22,164 bases of DNA from an uncultured Oscillospiraceae bacterium (GTDB taxonomy: Bacteria; Bacillota; Clostridia; Oscillospirales; Acutalibacteraceae). Under the pieces are notes generated by a model. The model was not told the DNA's origin, did not search any database, and saw only the letters and a list, made by a program, of their open reading frames with translations. This document shows, piece after piece, positions 14,486 through 22,017 of the stretch. The stretch spans positions 1 through 22,164 of the forward strand of contig CABSLQ010000049.1 in the NCBI GenBank assembly GCA_902478605.1, in the 5' to 3' direction. Each line of letters starts with the position of its first letter. Position 1 is the stretch's first letter. The position numbers and the translations under genes were made by a program.

Positions 14486-15249
14486 GGCTTCGCCTCCTTC
14501 CGCTCCTCATAGGCGGCGCAGACCGCGGCAGGATCCCCGATCTGCCGCAGCTTCCCCTTCTCGAGCCAGAGGACCCGGGTGCAGTTATTCCGGATGGCCG
14601 CGGTGGAGTGGGACACGATGAGGACGGTGGAACCGGCATGGATCATCTCCCGGATGCGCGCCTCGCTTTTCTGCCGGAAAAACCGGTCGCCCACACTGAG
14701 TACCTCGTCCAGAATGAGGATTTCGGGTGCCTCCTGCGCCGTGGCGATGGCGAAGCCCAGCCGGGACACCATGCCGGAGGAGTAGTTGCGCACCTTTTCC
14801 TCCATAAAGCCTTCCAGCTCCGCAAACCGGACAATAGCCGCGTATTTTTCGTCGATAAACGCCTTGGTATACCCGATGAGCGCCCCGTTGAGGTAGACGT
14901 TTTCCCGTCCTGTCAGCTCCATATCAAAGCCGGTGCCGAGGGTCAGAAGCTGTACCTTGTTCCTGTCCACCAGCACCCGGCCGCCCGTGGGAATCAGCGC
15001 GCCGGACACAATTTTCAGCAGGGTGCTCTTGCCCGAGCCGTTGGTGCCGATGATGCCCAGAATCTCTCCCCGTCCCACCGAAAAGCTGACGTTGTCCAGC
15101 GCCGTGAACCATTCATAATGGTGATCCCGGCGCAGGGTGCGCACCAGCAGCTCCTTGAGGCTGGAGGCCTCGTCCCGCGCCCGGCGGAACCGCATGGTGA
15201 CGTTTTCCACCCGAATCTCCGGCACGGCCTCCTCCGGCGTTTTGGGCAT
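14482..15249 (-). CDS. Polysaccharide ABC exporter ATPase (TagH/Wzt-like)
   Basis: This 255-residue ATPase powers the permease encoded just upstream. It has Walker A 'GTNGSGKST' (68-76), Q-loop region 'LLTLGTGFDMELTGREN' (101-117), signature 'YSSGMVSRLGFAIA' (156-169), Walker B 'ILILDEVLSVGD' (177-188) and switch His214 ('VSHS'). The 'FDxELTGREN' block and the 'SxLKELLVRxLRR' N-terminal helix are marks of the COG1134 group that exports teichoic acid, O-antigen and capsular polymers. It lacks the C-terminal carbohydrate-binding domain of Wzt of E. coli O8/O9a, so export is probably not coupled to a chain-end cap. The gene lies 18 bases after the permease stop with GGAAAGGAGG before its ATG, and its stop overlaps the GTG of the HAD gene. 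Confidence 0.93.
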   Translation of the reverse strand: MPKTPEEAVPEIRVENVTMRFRRARDEASSLKELLVRTLRRDHHYEWFTALDNVSFSVGRGEILGIIGTNGSGKSTLLKIVSGALIPTGGRVLVDRNKVQLLTLGTGFDMELTGRENVYLNGALIGYTKAFIDEKYAAIVRFAELEGFMEEKVRNYSSGMVSRLGFAIATAQEAPEILILDEVLSVGDRFFRQKSEARIREMIHAGSTVLIVSHSTAAIRNNCTRVLWLEKGKLRQIGDPAAVCAAYEERKEAKP

Positions 15250-15267
15250 AGGGCCCGCCTCCTTTCC

Positions 15268-16041
15268 TTACAGCTTCTGCAGAATACGGCCGCGGTCCTT
15301 CCGGAAAATCCAAATCCCGAGCAGGAGCACGCCGCCGCCCCACAATACCATCTGGAGCACCTGCCCGCCGTCCGGCCACTGCCCGGCCATTACCGCTTGC
15401 CGCAGGACATGGATGAAGATGTACAGGGGATTGATCTGAATCACCACCCGGATAAAACCGTCCAGTTGATCCGCCGGATAGAAAATGGCCGAGCAGTACA
15501 TCCACAGGGTGAGCGCCACGGTGTACAGATATCGGATATCCCCGAAAAAGACGTAAGCCGCGGCCAGCATATAGGACAGCCCCAATGAAAAGGCAAACAG
15601 GCACAGGACAACAAGGGGGGCGCACAGCATCGCCCATTGGGGCGTTATCCGGAATACCGCCAGCATGACGGCATAGGCCGCAAAGGAATAGCCAAGCTGG
15701 ATCAGGGCGGTATACACCCGGGTGAGAATGAAAATGTCCATGGGGAATTTCACCTTGAGAAGAAGTGGCTTGTTGTCTGCGATCGCCGTCATGGCGGAGG
15801 TGGTCGCGCCGGTGAAAGCCTGCCACAGGATGTAGCCGGTGAGGTAGTAGATCGGGTAATTTTCGATGGAGCGGCGGAAGAGCTGGGAAAAGATCAGGGA
15901 CAGCACCGCCATGGACAGCAGGGGATTGAGTACGCTCCACAGGATCCCGAGAGAGGAACGGGCATATTTCCGCTTGACCTCCCGCGCCGTCAGCTGCCGG
16001 ACAACAAAGGCAGCCTGCCGTCGCCGCTGGGTATCCGTCAT
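15268..16041 (-). CDS. Polysaccharide ABC exporter permease (TagG/Wzm-like, ABC-2 type)
   Basis: This 257-residue integral membrane protein has about six hydrophobic segments. The N-terminal cytoplasmic 'LTAREVKRKYARSSLGILWSVLNPLLSMAVLSLIFSQLF' is the family hallmark (amphipathic helix, then 'SxLGxxWxxLxPL'). 'NPLYIFIHVLRQAVM' near the C-terminus also matches the Wzm/TagG group. Together with the ATPase it would move a lipid-linked glycan across the cytoplasmic membrane. Its ATG overlaps the stop of the preceding gene (ATGA), which indicates translational coupling. Confidence 0.93.
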   Translation of the reverse strand: MTDTQRRRQAAFVVRQLTAREVKRKYARSSLGILWSVLNPLLSMAVLSLIFSQLFRRSIENYPIYYLTGYILWQAFTGATTSAMTAIADNKPLLLKVKFPMDIFILTRVYTALIQLGYSFAAYAVMLAVFRITPQWAMLCAPLVVLCLFAFSLGLSYMLAAAYVFFGDIRYLYTVALTLWMYCSAIFYPADQLDGFIRVVIQINPLYIFIHVLRQAVMAGQWPDGGQVLQMVLWGGGVLLLGIWIFRKDRGRILQKL

Positions 16042-17417
16042 AGTGCTTCCTCCTTCCGCCGGCGGGCACGGCGGATTTTCCGCTCGTGCCGCAGATATTG
16101 ATAGAGCTTGTTCTGCCGCAGATGCCGCCGGATATGGCGGCCGCCGCGCACCGCACTTCCTTCATACCAGGCGCTTTCCCGCGCCGGCGCGGCCCGCAAG
16201 CCCGCCATGGACAACAGCCGCGGAACCGCGTGACCACGCCGCAGTTCGACCTCGGAGAGCGGGGCAGCCAGAGGCGTCTCTTCCCCTTCCAGCACATCGT
16301 CTGAAAAGGGCAGGGAGCCGAAAACCAGCGCCTCCTCCGGGGTGGGCGCTCCCATGAAGGCGTCAAACAGGCGGCGGATGGTTGCCCGGTCCTCCCCGGG
16401 GGAAAAGGGAACCCGTCCCTCCTGTGCCAGCTTGCGGACATATGCCGTCAGATAGGTGCCCGTCCGCTCCACAAAGGCGCGGCGGCTCGCGGACAGGGCG
16501 CCGTAAACAGGGGCATATGTCTCCCCGTCCCGCCGGTAGCCCAGCGTCATGCCGTGGGGGGCGGTGTAAACCGCCTCAAACAGATTGTTGTTGAACCCCG
16601 CCTTCTGCCGCAGGTCCCCTTCCGGCGCGAAATAATAGCTGTGATAATCCGCCCGCCTCACGCCGTCGGGCAGCTCGTACAGTCCCCAGTAATAGCCGGT
16701 CAGCCCCGCCGTTCGCCCGAGATAAGCCAGCGCCTCCCCCAGTGTCTGCTGGATGGTGCCCGTCCAGCCGCTGTCCACCACGGCATCGGGGACCCCGTCC
16801 AGCAGGCCTTCCTGCCGCAGATACCCGGCCAGGCCGGGCAGTGCCTGGCGGGAATGGCGGTCCATACAGGCAAGAAAATAGCCGCATTTTTCCAGCCGCC
16901 GCCGGACATCGCCTAACCGGGCATAGGGGACCGTCTCCCCCTCTGCCCAGGGCAGTGCTAAAAGCCGCAGCGTCTCGGTTCTCTCCTCCGCCGTCAGCCC
17001 TGCCCGGCGGAGAATCCGCCCCGGCGTCACCCGCAGCCCGCCCCGGCAGATGGCGTTCAATGCCGCCTGCCGGTTCAAATGGAAGAGAGGCAGGCGCAGA
17101 GAATACCGGGAACAGCTCAGGTACCGGCATTCCACCGGCAGCCGGTACGCTTCGGCGAGGATGCGGGCCGCCTCGCAAAAGAAGTACCCGTCCCGCGCCA
17201 GAAAATACAGCCGCCGGATTCCGGCCTGTTCCGTCTCCTCCAGCAGCCACCGGGTAAAAGCACCCAGCGCCGGCGCCAGCACATAGCGGAACACCACCGC
17301 CGCCGGGTCGGCGGCCGGCCGGGGCAGATCCCGCGCCGGGCGGTATAGCCGGGGATTTTCCCGCAAAAGCCGCTCATAAAGCGCCTGCCGTTCCGCCGTT
17401 TCTTCCGTCCCCCTCAT
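16038..17417 (-). CDS. Polysaccharide-locus protein with 'FLARDG...SGWTGT' domain, function unknown
   Basis: This 459-residue protein has no HAD nucleophile motif but has the same three blocks as the second half of the HAD fusion: 'LYFLARDGYFFCEAARIL' (70-87), 'LSCSRYSLRLPLF' (100-112) and 'AVVDSGWTGTIQQTL' (212-226), in the same order and spacing range. The Asp-Gly and Ser-Arg pairs and the Asp before Gly-Trp look like conserved polar active-site residues. The C-terminal ~40 residues are highly basic and may bind membrane or nucleic acid. I chose ATG 17417, which has GAGGTG upstream and is 4 bases past the GT2 stop; the longer frame to 17747 is out-of-frame GT2 coding. A role as a glycosyl or phosphotransferase is a guess from context. 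Confidence 0.75.
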   Translation of the reverse strand: MRGTEETAERQALYERLLRENPRLYRPARDLPRPAADPAAVVFRYVLAPALGAFTRWLLEETEQAGIRRLYFLARDGYFFCEAARILAEAYRLPVECRYLSCSRYSLRLPLFHLNRQAALNAICRGGLRVTPGRILRRAGLTAEERTETLRLLALPWAEGETVPYARLGDVRRRLEKCGYFLACMDRHSRQALPGLAGYLRQEGLLDGVPDAVVDSGWTGTIQQTLGEALAYLGRTAGLTGYYWGLYELPDGVRRADYHSYYFAPEGDLRQKAGFNNNLFEAVYTAPHGMTLGYRRDGETYAPVYGALSASRRAFVERTGTYLTAYVRKLAQEGRVPFSPGEDRATIRRLFDAFMGAPTPEEALVFGSLPFSDDVLEGEETPLAAPLSEVELRRGHAVPRLLSMAGLRAAPARESAWYEGSAVRGGRHIRRHLRQNKLYQYLRHERKIRRARRRKEEAL

Positions 17418-17421
17418 CGTA

Positions 17422-18243
17422 TCACCTCGCGCCGGGACGGTTCTGCCGCCGCCGAATATAATGATGGACCGGGGCCGGTATCGCCGCCGCGGCCAACGGC
17501 TTGCAGACGTAGGGCAGGGCAGCGGCGTCCAGAATGCCCAGATCCCGAAACCCCCGCCAGCGCACCTGCATTTCCCGGATCCGCCGCCGGTAGGTGCGCT
17601 TAAGGTGGGAGGCATAATCCTCCCAGTACTGCAGAAGCGGCTCCTGCAGATTATAGCCCCGGCCGCCCAGCCGGTGCAGCCGCATAAACAGCTCATAATC
17701 CTCGCATAACCGCAGCCGCGGGGATTCGTCATAGCCGCCTGCCGCAAGGAGCACCTCCCGGCGGAACATCACGGAGGGATGGATATAGGGCGAGGTGAAC
17801 AGGAAATCCCGGGTCTGGGGGATTTCGGGCATTTTGCGGAACCCCCAGACCCCCTTCCCGTCCAGCAGCTCCGCATTGGATCCCACCCACTGAAAGCGGG
17901 GATAGGCATCGAGAAAGGCCGCCTGTTTTTCGAGGCGATCCGGCCTGGCAATATCGTCGTCGTCCATGCGGGCGATATAGGTGCCGGCCGCCTCTTCGAG
18001 ACACCGGTTGAGCGCATGGGCCAGCCCCCGGTTTTCCCCGCCCTCCAGCAGACGGATCCTTTCATCCTTCCGGGTGGCCCGGCGGAGAAGCGGCCGATAC
18101 GCCTGCGCCGATCCGTCGTCGTACAGCAGCAGCTCCCAATCGGCAAAGCGCTGCCGGACGATGGATTCCACCGCTTCGAAAAACCGCCGCCTTGCCGGGT
18201 TATATACGCCCATAATGATGCTGATGCGCACTGTCCCGCTCAT
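17422..18243 (-). CDS. GT2-family glycosyltransferase
   Basis: This 273-residue GT-A enzyme has 'ISIIMGVYNPARRRFFEAVESIVRQRFADWELLLYDDGS' (7-45), the DXD metal and nucleotide-sugar motif in 'ARMDDDDIARPDRLEKQ' (91-107), and 'LCEDYELFMRLHRLG' (179-193) carrying the presumed catalytic Asp of inverting GT2 enzymes. 'WVGSNAELLDG' and 'IHPSVMFRREVLLAAGGYDE' are typical of capsule and O-antigen GT2 proteins. There are no membrane segments. ATG 18243 has GGTGG seven bases upstream and lies inside the end of the GT4 gene (44-bp overlap), so the pair is probably translationally coupled. GTG 18231 is an alternative start. The donor and acceptor sugars cannot be told from sequence. Confidence 0.9.
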   Translation of the reverse strand: MSGTVRISIIMGVYNPARRRFFEAVESIVRQRFADWELLLYDDGSAQAYRPLLRRATRKDERIRLLEGGENRGLAHALNRCLEEAAGTYIARMDDDDIARPDRLEKQAAFLDAYPRFQWVGSNAELLDGKGVWGFRKMPEIPQTRDFLFTSPYIHPSVMFRREVLLAAGGYDESPRLRLCEDYELFMRLHRLGGRGYNLQEPLLQYWEDYASHLKRTYRRRIREMQVRWRGFRDLGILDAAALPYVCKPLAAAAIPAPVHHYIRRRQNRPGAR

Positions 18244-19426
18244 ACTCTTTCCACCCCGTCCGTTTCTCCGCGTCGGCATATATCCGCCGCATCACCGCCT
18301 CGGCATACGGCAGCACAAAAGGCCGCACCGCATCGAGGCAGCAGCGGCGCATCCGTTCCTTCTCTTTTGATTCCATCTGCCGCAGGCTTTCAATCCCCCG
18401 GATAAAGCCGTCCGCATCGTCGTGCCGGCAGACAAAGCCGGTCCGTCCATGCTCCATATATTCCCGTGTGCCCCGGTTGTCCGCGGCAATCAGCGGAATC
18501 CCCATGGCCAGCGATTCCAGTCCCGCCATGCCCAGCCCCTCCCGGATGGAGGGAAACGCCGAAGCGTCCGCACATCCCAGAATAGCCGGGACCTGGCGGC
18601 AGTAGCCGTACAGGGTGACGGTTTTTTTGAGGCCCATCTCCGCAATCCAGCGTTCCATCCGCTCCCGGTAATAGCCGTCGCCGCAGATGCCGTAGCGGAT
18701 ATGGGAAATATCCCGGCCGGTCTCCCGCATTTTGGCAAGGGCCTCCAGCACAATTTTGTGGTTCTTGTTGCCGTTGAGTTCCCCCACGGAAACCAGAAAA
18801 AAATCGTCTTCACCAATTTCCAGGCGACGGCGGCCCTCCCGGCGCTCGCCCGCCGTCAGCGGCCGGAACACCCCGGTATCCAGCCCGACCCCCGGAATTT
18901 TGTATACCGCGCCGTTCTTTTTCAGCCGGAATTTCCGGGCACTGCGGTAGTCTTCCTCGTTGATGACGATGAGAATGTCCGTCAGCCGGGCCATCGCCTT
19001 TTCCACTTCAAAATAGGCCAGCCTTCCCCAGAAAGGTGCCCCCTTATAAAAATGGAATCCGTGCGCCGTGTAAAGCACCACGGGGCGGGGATCCGGTGCC
19101 AGGCTGCATGCCAGCCGGCCCAGCACGCCGCCCACCGGCGTATGGCAGTGAACGATCCGGATCGCATACTTTCGAAGGATCGCGAGGATTTGGCGCAGTG
19201 CCCGTTGATTATCCTGAATCAGATAGGGGGACCGCGCGATGTCGATCGGGTGAAGTACCAGCCCCAGCTGCCTGAGCCAATCCTCCTCCGACAAATAGGC
19301 GGGTTCGTGCATGTTGGCGGCATAATGCACGATATAGCCCATCTGCTGCAGGATCCGGACGTTTTCTTTTTCAAATTTGCGGAGAAAATCACTGGTGGTC
19401 GCCAGGATCAGGGCATGCTTCTCCAT
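18200..19426 (-). CDS. GT4-family glycosyltransferase (EpsD/TuaC-like)
   Basis: This 408-residue GT-B enzyme is first in the polysaccharide locus. The N-terminal half has 'IVHCHTPVGGVLGRLA' (91-106) and 'VVLYTAHGFHFYKGAP' (116-131), both characteristic of EpsD-like capsule enzymes. The C-terminal half has 'VSVGELNGNKNHKIVLEAL' (212-230, phosphate-binding Asn/Lys), 'YGICGDGYYRERME' (245-258) and the retaining-GT4 E-x7-E motif at Glu296-Glu304 ('REGLGMAGLE'). It likely adds an early sugar to a lipid-linked chain on the cytoplasmic face. GGGAGAGG lies upstream of the ATG. No initiating sugar-phosphate transferase is visible in the window, so the acceptor must be primed by a gene elsewhere. Confidence 0.92.
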   Translation of the reverse strand: MEKHALILATTSDFLRKFEKENVRILQQMGYIVHYAANMHEPAYLSEEDWLRQLGLVLHPIDIARSPYLIQDNQRALRQILAILRKYAIRIVHCHTPVGGVLGRLACSLAPDPRPVVLYTAHGFHFYKGAPFWGRLAYFEVEKAMARLTDILIVINEEDYRSARKFRLKKNGAVYKIPGVGLDTGVFRPLTAGERREGRRRLEIGEDDFFLVSVGELNGNKNHKIVLEALAKMRETGRDISHIRYGICGDGYYRERMERWIAEMGLKKTVTLYGYCRQVPAILGCADASAFPSIREGLGMAGLESLAMGIPLIAADNRGTREYMEHGRTGFVCRHDDADGFIRGIESLRQMESKEKERMRRCCLDAVRPFVLPYAEAVMRRIYADAEKRTGWKEYERDSAHQHHYGRI

Positions 19427-19508
19427 GGTGGGTCATCCTCTCCCGGTCATTGCGCTCCCGCATGGAGTCTACGGCAAAAAATTTCTATGCAATCAGTGTG
19501 CCATTTGC

Positions 19509-19526
19509 AGAGGCATTTATACCTCT
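19509..19526. promoter_or_regulatory. Imperfect palindrome upstream of the polysaccharide locus, possible operator
   Basis: AGAGG (19509-19513) and CCTCT (19522-19526) are inverted, with further AT/AT symmetry inside and one mismatched pair. On the minus strand it includes a TATAAAT stretch that could be a -10 element, though I find no good -35 at 17 bases. It lies 82 bases before the first ATG of the locus. The rest of 19427-19681 shows no gene I can support. Confidence 0.25.
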
Positions 19527-19681
19527 CCCACGGCAGAAAGGATTGGCCGCCATGCCCGGGCGGCAGCCAAAGCCGTTCAGACGATATCTCCGCCTTTATG
19601 CTTGTCTGTCATGCGGCCTGTATCCGGCTATCGTTTTCTGCGCCGGTTCCTGTTAACCTGCGAATCCCGCTGTATATTGAA

Positions 19682-19719
19682 AGAGCGCGTTACGGAACTT
19701 TCGTTTCGTAACGCGCTCT
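19682..19719 (-). terminator. Long hairpin terminator after the P-II gene
   Basis: Bases 19682-19694 and 19707-19719 are perfect 13-bp reverse complements, with two further A-T pairs inside after one imperfect pair. On the minus strand the stem is followed by UUUCAAUAUA. It lies 60 bases after the stop of the P-II-like gene and separates that operon from the polysaccharide locus. Confidence 0.65.
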
Positions 19720-19779
19720 CAGTATAGATCGTTATGCAAATATCTCCGTACCCAAAGAAAACGCCGCTTGCCGTGCTTC

Positions 19780-20460
19780 TTAATCCAATCTGGCCGTGCA
19801 GTCAATCGGCAGGGAAATAATCATTCCCTGGGCGGAAGAACGAAGACCGTGCACCCGGTCAATCTCCTCCATAATGGTGTTGCGTTCTTCATTGTTCACC
19901 ATAATGGCAAGCACCTCTTTTTCCGCCTGCAGCGTGATGCCCGAAATTTTCTGCACCTCGTCCGCCTCGGTCCACCGCGCCCGGATAGCGGTGCCGCCCT
20001 TGGCGCCGGCGGCTCTTGCGGTATCCATCACCGCGTCGGTGTAGCCCTGGTTAACCGCGACCAAAATCAGGCTGTGGTGGCTGTTCTGTTCCATGACATG
20101 ATTGCCCCTTTCCGCTTTGACCTCTTCCATCCGGGATATACACACCGCCAAGATGGCGCTCATGCCCGACATACACAGGGAGAAGGCGATCCCCTGAATA
20201 TTTAGCTTGGAACGCTCTTCATCCCGCAGATGATGCATCAGCTGCCGTACGGTATCCTGCTGACCGAAGGTGAGAACCACATCCCGCTCTGTGGTGCCAA
20301 ACCCCAGCGTATCCAGCAGATTGGAGGCAGCCGTCCCCCGTCCGGAAGCCTGAATATGATGAAAAAGGCTGTGCGCTTTATAATATTCTATGATGCGTAT
20401 GCCCTTGCCGCGTTCCACGATGGAAACCAAAAGCTGCATGGGGCCGACCGATTGTGCCAT
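19780..20460 (-). CDS. Tandem P-II-like regulatory protein
   Basis: This 226-residue protein consists of two P-II-like (ferredoxin-fold) halves, about residues 8-110 and 128-222; a normal P-II is about 110 residues. The first half has 'LLVSIVERGKGIRIIEYYKAH' and 'ASGRGTAASNLLDTLGFG'. The second has 'LILVAVNQGYTDAVMDTARAAGAKGGTAIRARW' with the 'GAKGGT' turn found before the P-II T-loop, and 'KEVLAIMVNNEERNTIMEEI'. The uridylylatable T-loop tyrosine is not evident, so it is not a classical GlnB. ATG 20460 follows the DUF1538 stop by 3 bases with GGGAGGTG upstream. The context suggests it controls the membrane protein by binding a nucleotide or small ligand. The likely ligand cannot be named from sequence. 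Confidence 0.85.
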   Translation of the reverse strand: MAQSVGPMQLLVSIVERGKGIRIIEYYKAHSLFHHIQASGRGTAASNLLDTLGFGTTERDVVLTFGQQDTVRQLMHHLRDEERSKLNIQGIAFSLCMSGMSAILAVCISRMEEVKAERGNHVMEQNSHHSLILVAVNQGYTDAVMDTARAAGAKGGTAIRARWTEADEVQKISGITLQAEKEVLAIMVNNEERNTIMEEIDRVHGLRSSAQGMIISLPIDCTARLD

Positions 20461-20463
20461 CCG

Positions 20464-21999
20464 TTACACCTCCCAGTAGATGATGCCATCCTCCAGGCTC
20501 TCCAGCTCCTTCTGGATGGCCTGCCGCTTGGCTTTCAGCGTACGGCGGGATTTCCAATTGCCATACAGGCCCAACAGCTGAATCGTACAAAGGGGCGTCA
20601 TGGCGACCAAAGCGACAATGCCGAAGGCGTCGGTAAGCACATTGCCTCCCACCGCCTCGCAAGCCCCCATTGCCAGAGGCAGCAGGAACGTGGTCGTCAT
20701 CGGGCCTGACGCCACGCCGCCGGAGTCAAAGGCCACGCCGGTAAAGAGCTGCGGCACAAAGAAAGTCATCACCAGCGCTATTGTGTAGCCGGGGATCAGA
20801 AACCACAGGATTGAAATGCCCGTGAGAATGCGCAGCATAGCCAAGCCTACGGACAGCGCCATGCCAATTGACAGCGAACGATTGATGGCTTTCTGGGTAA
20901 TGGAGCCGTTGGTAATCTCTTCCACCTGCCGCGCCAAAACCTGTACCGCCGGCTCGGCTCGGACAATAAAGTAACCTACCAGCGCTCCAATGGGAACCAG
21001 CATCCACTCGGTGCCGCCGGAGGCGATACCGGCGCCGATGGTGGCACCCGCCGGCATAAAGCCCACGTTGACACCGACCAGAAAAAGTACCAATCCAATA
21101 TAGGTATAAATTAATCCCACCAGTATACGTCCCAATTGATGACGCTGAAACCGGCGGAAAAGCAACTGGAACAAAGCAAAAATAACCACGATAGGCAGCA
21201 GGGCCACCGCCACCTCGGCAATATACGTTGGAATCTCATAGGCAAATAGCGCCGCCGCCTCCTGGGTGGTGGAAACCTCCGGAATGACAACGCGGGTATA
21301 CGCGGCGCCCAGATCCGGCATCACAATCCCCAATACCATCACGGCCAGAATGGGGCCGATAGAGCATAAAGCGACAAGCCCAAAGGAGTCGCTGCTGGAG
21401 TTTTTATCGCTTCGAATAGCTGCCAGGCCAATGCCAAGCGCCATGATAAAGGGGACGGTAATTGGCCCGGTGGTGACACCGCCGGAGTCGAAGGCGGCGG
21501 GAATAAAGCTGTCCGGCACAAAAATAGTCAGGATGAAAACGATCGCATAAAAAAGCAGCAGGGTGTAGGATAACGGTATGTTGAGTATCATACGAACCTG
21601 GGCGACCACCAGAAAAAAGCCCACCCCGAGAGCCACCACCAGAATCAGCGTCATATTGGGCACGGTTGGCAGCTGCTCGGCAAGCACCTGCAGGTCGGGC
21701 TCGGCAATGGTGATCACCACGCCAAGCACAAAGCACACCAGCAGAGGAAGCATGACGCGGCGTGTTTTGCTGATCTGTACGCCAATGCCATCTCCCATGG
21801 GGATCATGGACATATCCACGCCCAACGTGAACAGCCCCATGCCAAAAATCAGAAGAATGGCGCCGAACAAAAACAACGTGATAGTGCCGGGTGTGAGCGG
21901 TGCAATCGTGATACTGATGACCAGTACGATGGCTGTGATCGGGAGGACAGAAGCCAGGGATTCCCGAATTTTTTCTTGCATTAACTTATTATGGCGCAA
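20464..21999 (-). CDS. DUF1538 membrane protein (two DUF1538 repeats)
   Basis: This 511-residue polytopic membrane protein is an internal duplication. 'EPDLQVLAEQ' (100-109) repeats as 'EPAVQVLARQ' (349-358), 'FDSGGVTTGP' (170-179) as 'FDSGGVASGP' (424-433), and 'DSFGLVAL' (204-211) as 'DAFGIVAL' (457-464). The repeated Asp-Ser-Gly-Gly and Glu-Pro blocks inside membrane segments resemble ion-binding motifs of transporters. From memory, two-gene DUF1538 systems (UmpAB of a Halomonas) were reported as cation/proton antiporters; here both halves are fused. The start is TTG at 21999, seven bases after AAAGGAG (22007-22013). The later ATG at 21981 is too far from any RBS. It is co-transcribed with the P-II-like gene. 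Confidence 0.88.
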   Translation of the reverse strand: MRHNKLMQEKIRESLASVLPITAIVLVISITIAPLTPGTITLFLFGAILLIFGMGLFTLGVDMSMIPMGDGIGVQISKTRRVMLPLLVCFVLGVVITIAEPDLQVLAEQLPTVPNMTLILVVALGVGFFLVVAQVRMILNIPLSYTLLLFYAIVFILTIFVPDSFIPAAFDSGGVTTGPITVPFIMALGIGLAAIRSDKNSSSDSFGLVALCSIGPILAVMVLGIVMPDLGAAYTRVVIPEVSTTQEAAALFAYEIPTYIAEVAVALLPIVVIFALFQLLFRRFQRHQLGRILVGLIYTYIGLVLFLVGVNVGFMPAGATIGAGIASGGTEWMLVPIGALVGYFIVRAEPAVQVLARQVEEITNGSITQKAINRSLSIGMALSVGLAMLRILTGISILWFLIPGYTIALVMTFFVPQLFTGVAFDSGGVASGPMTTTFLLPLAMGACEAVGGNVLTDAFGIVALVAMTPLCTIQLLGLYGNWKSRRTLKAKRQAIQKELESLEDGIIYWEV

Positions 22000-22017
22000 A
22001 CGTGCTCTCCTTTCTGT

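Noticed and set aside
12965..14512. 515-codon plus-strand open frame
   Set aside because: Antisense to the HAD fusion gene, where the HAD motifs on the minus strand are intact.
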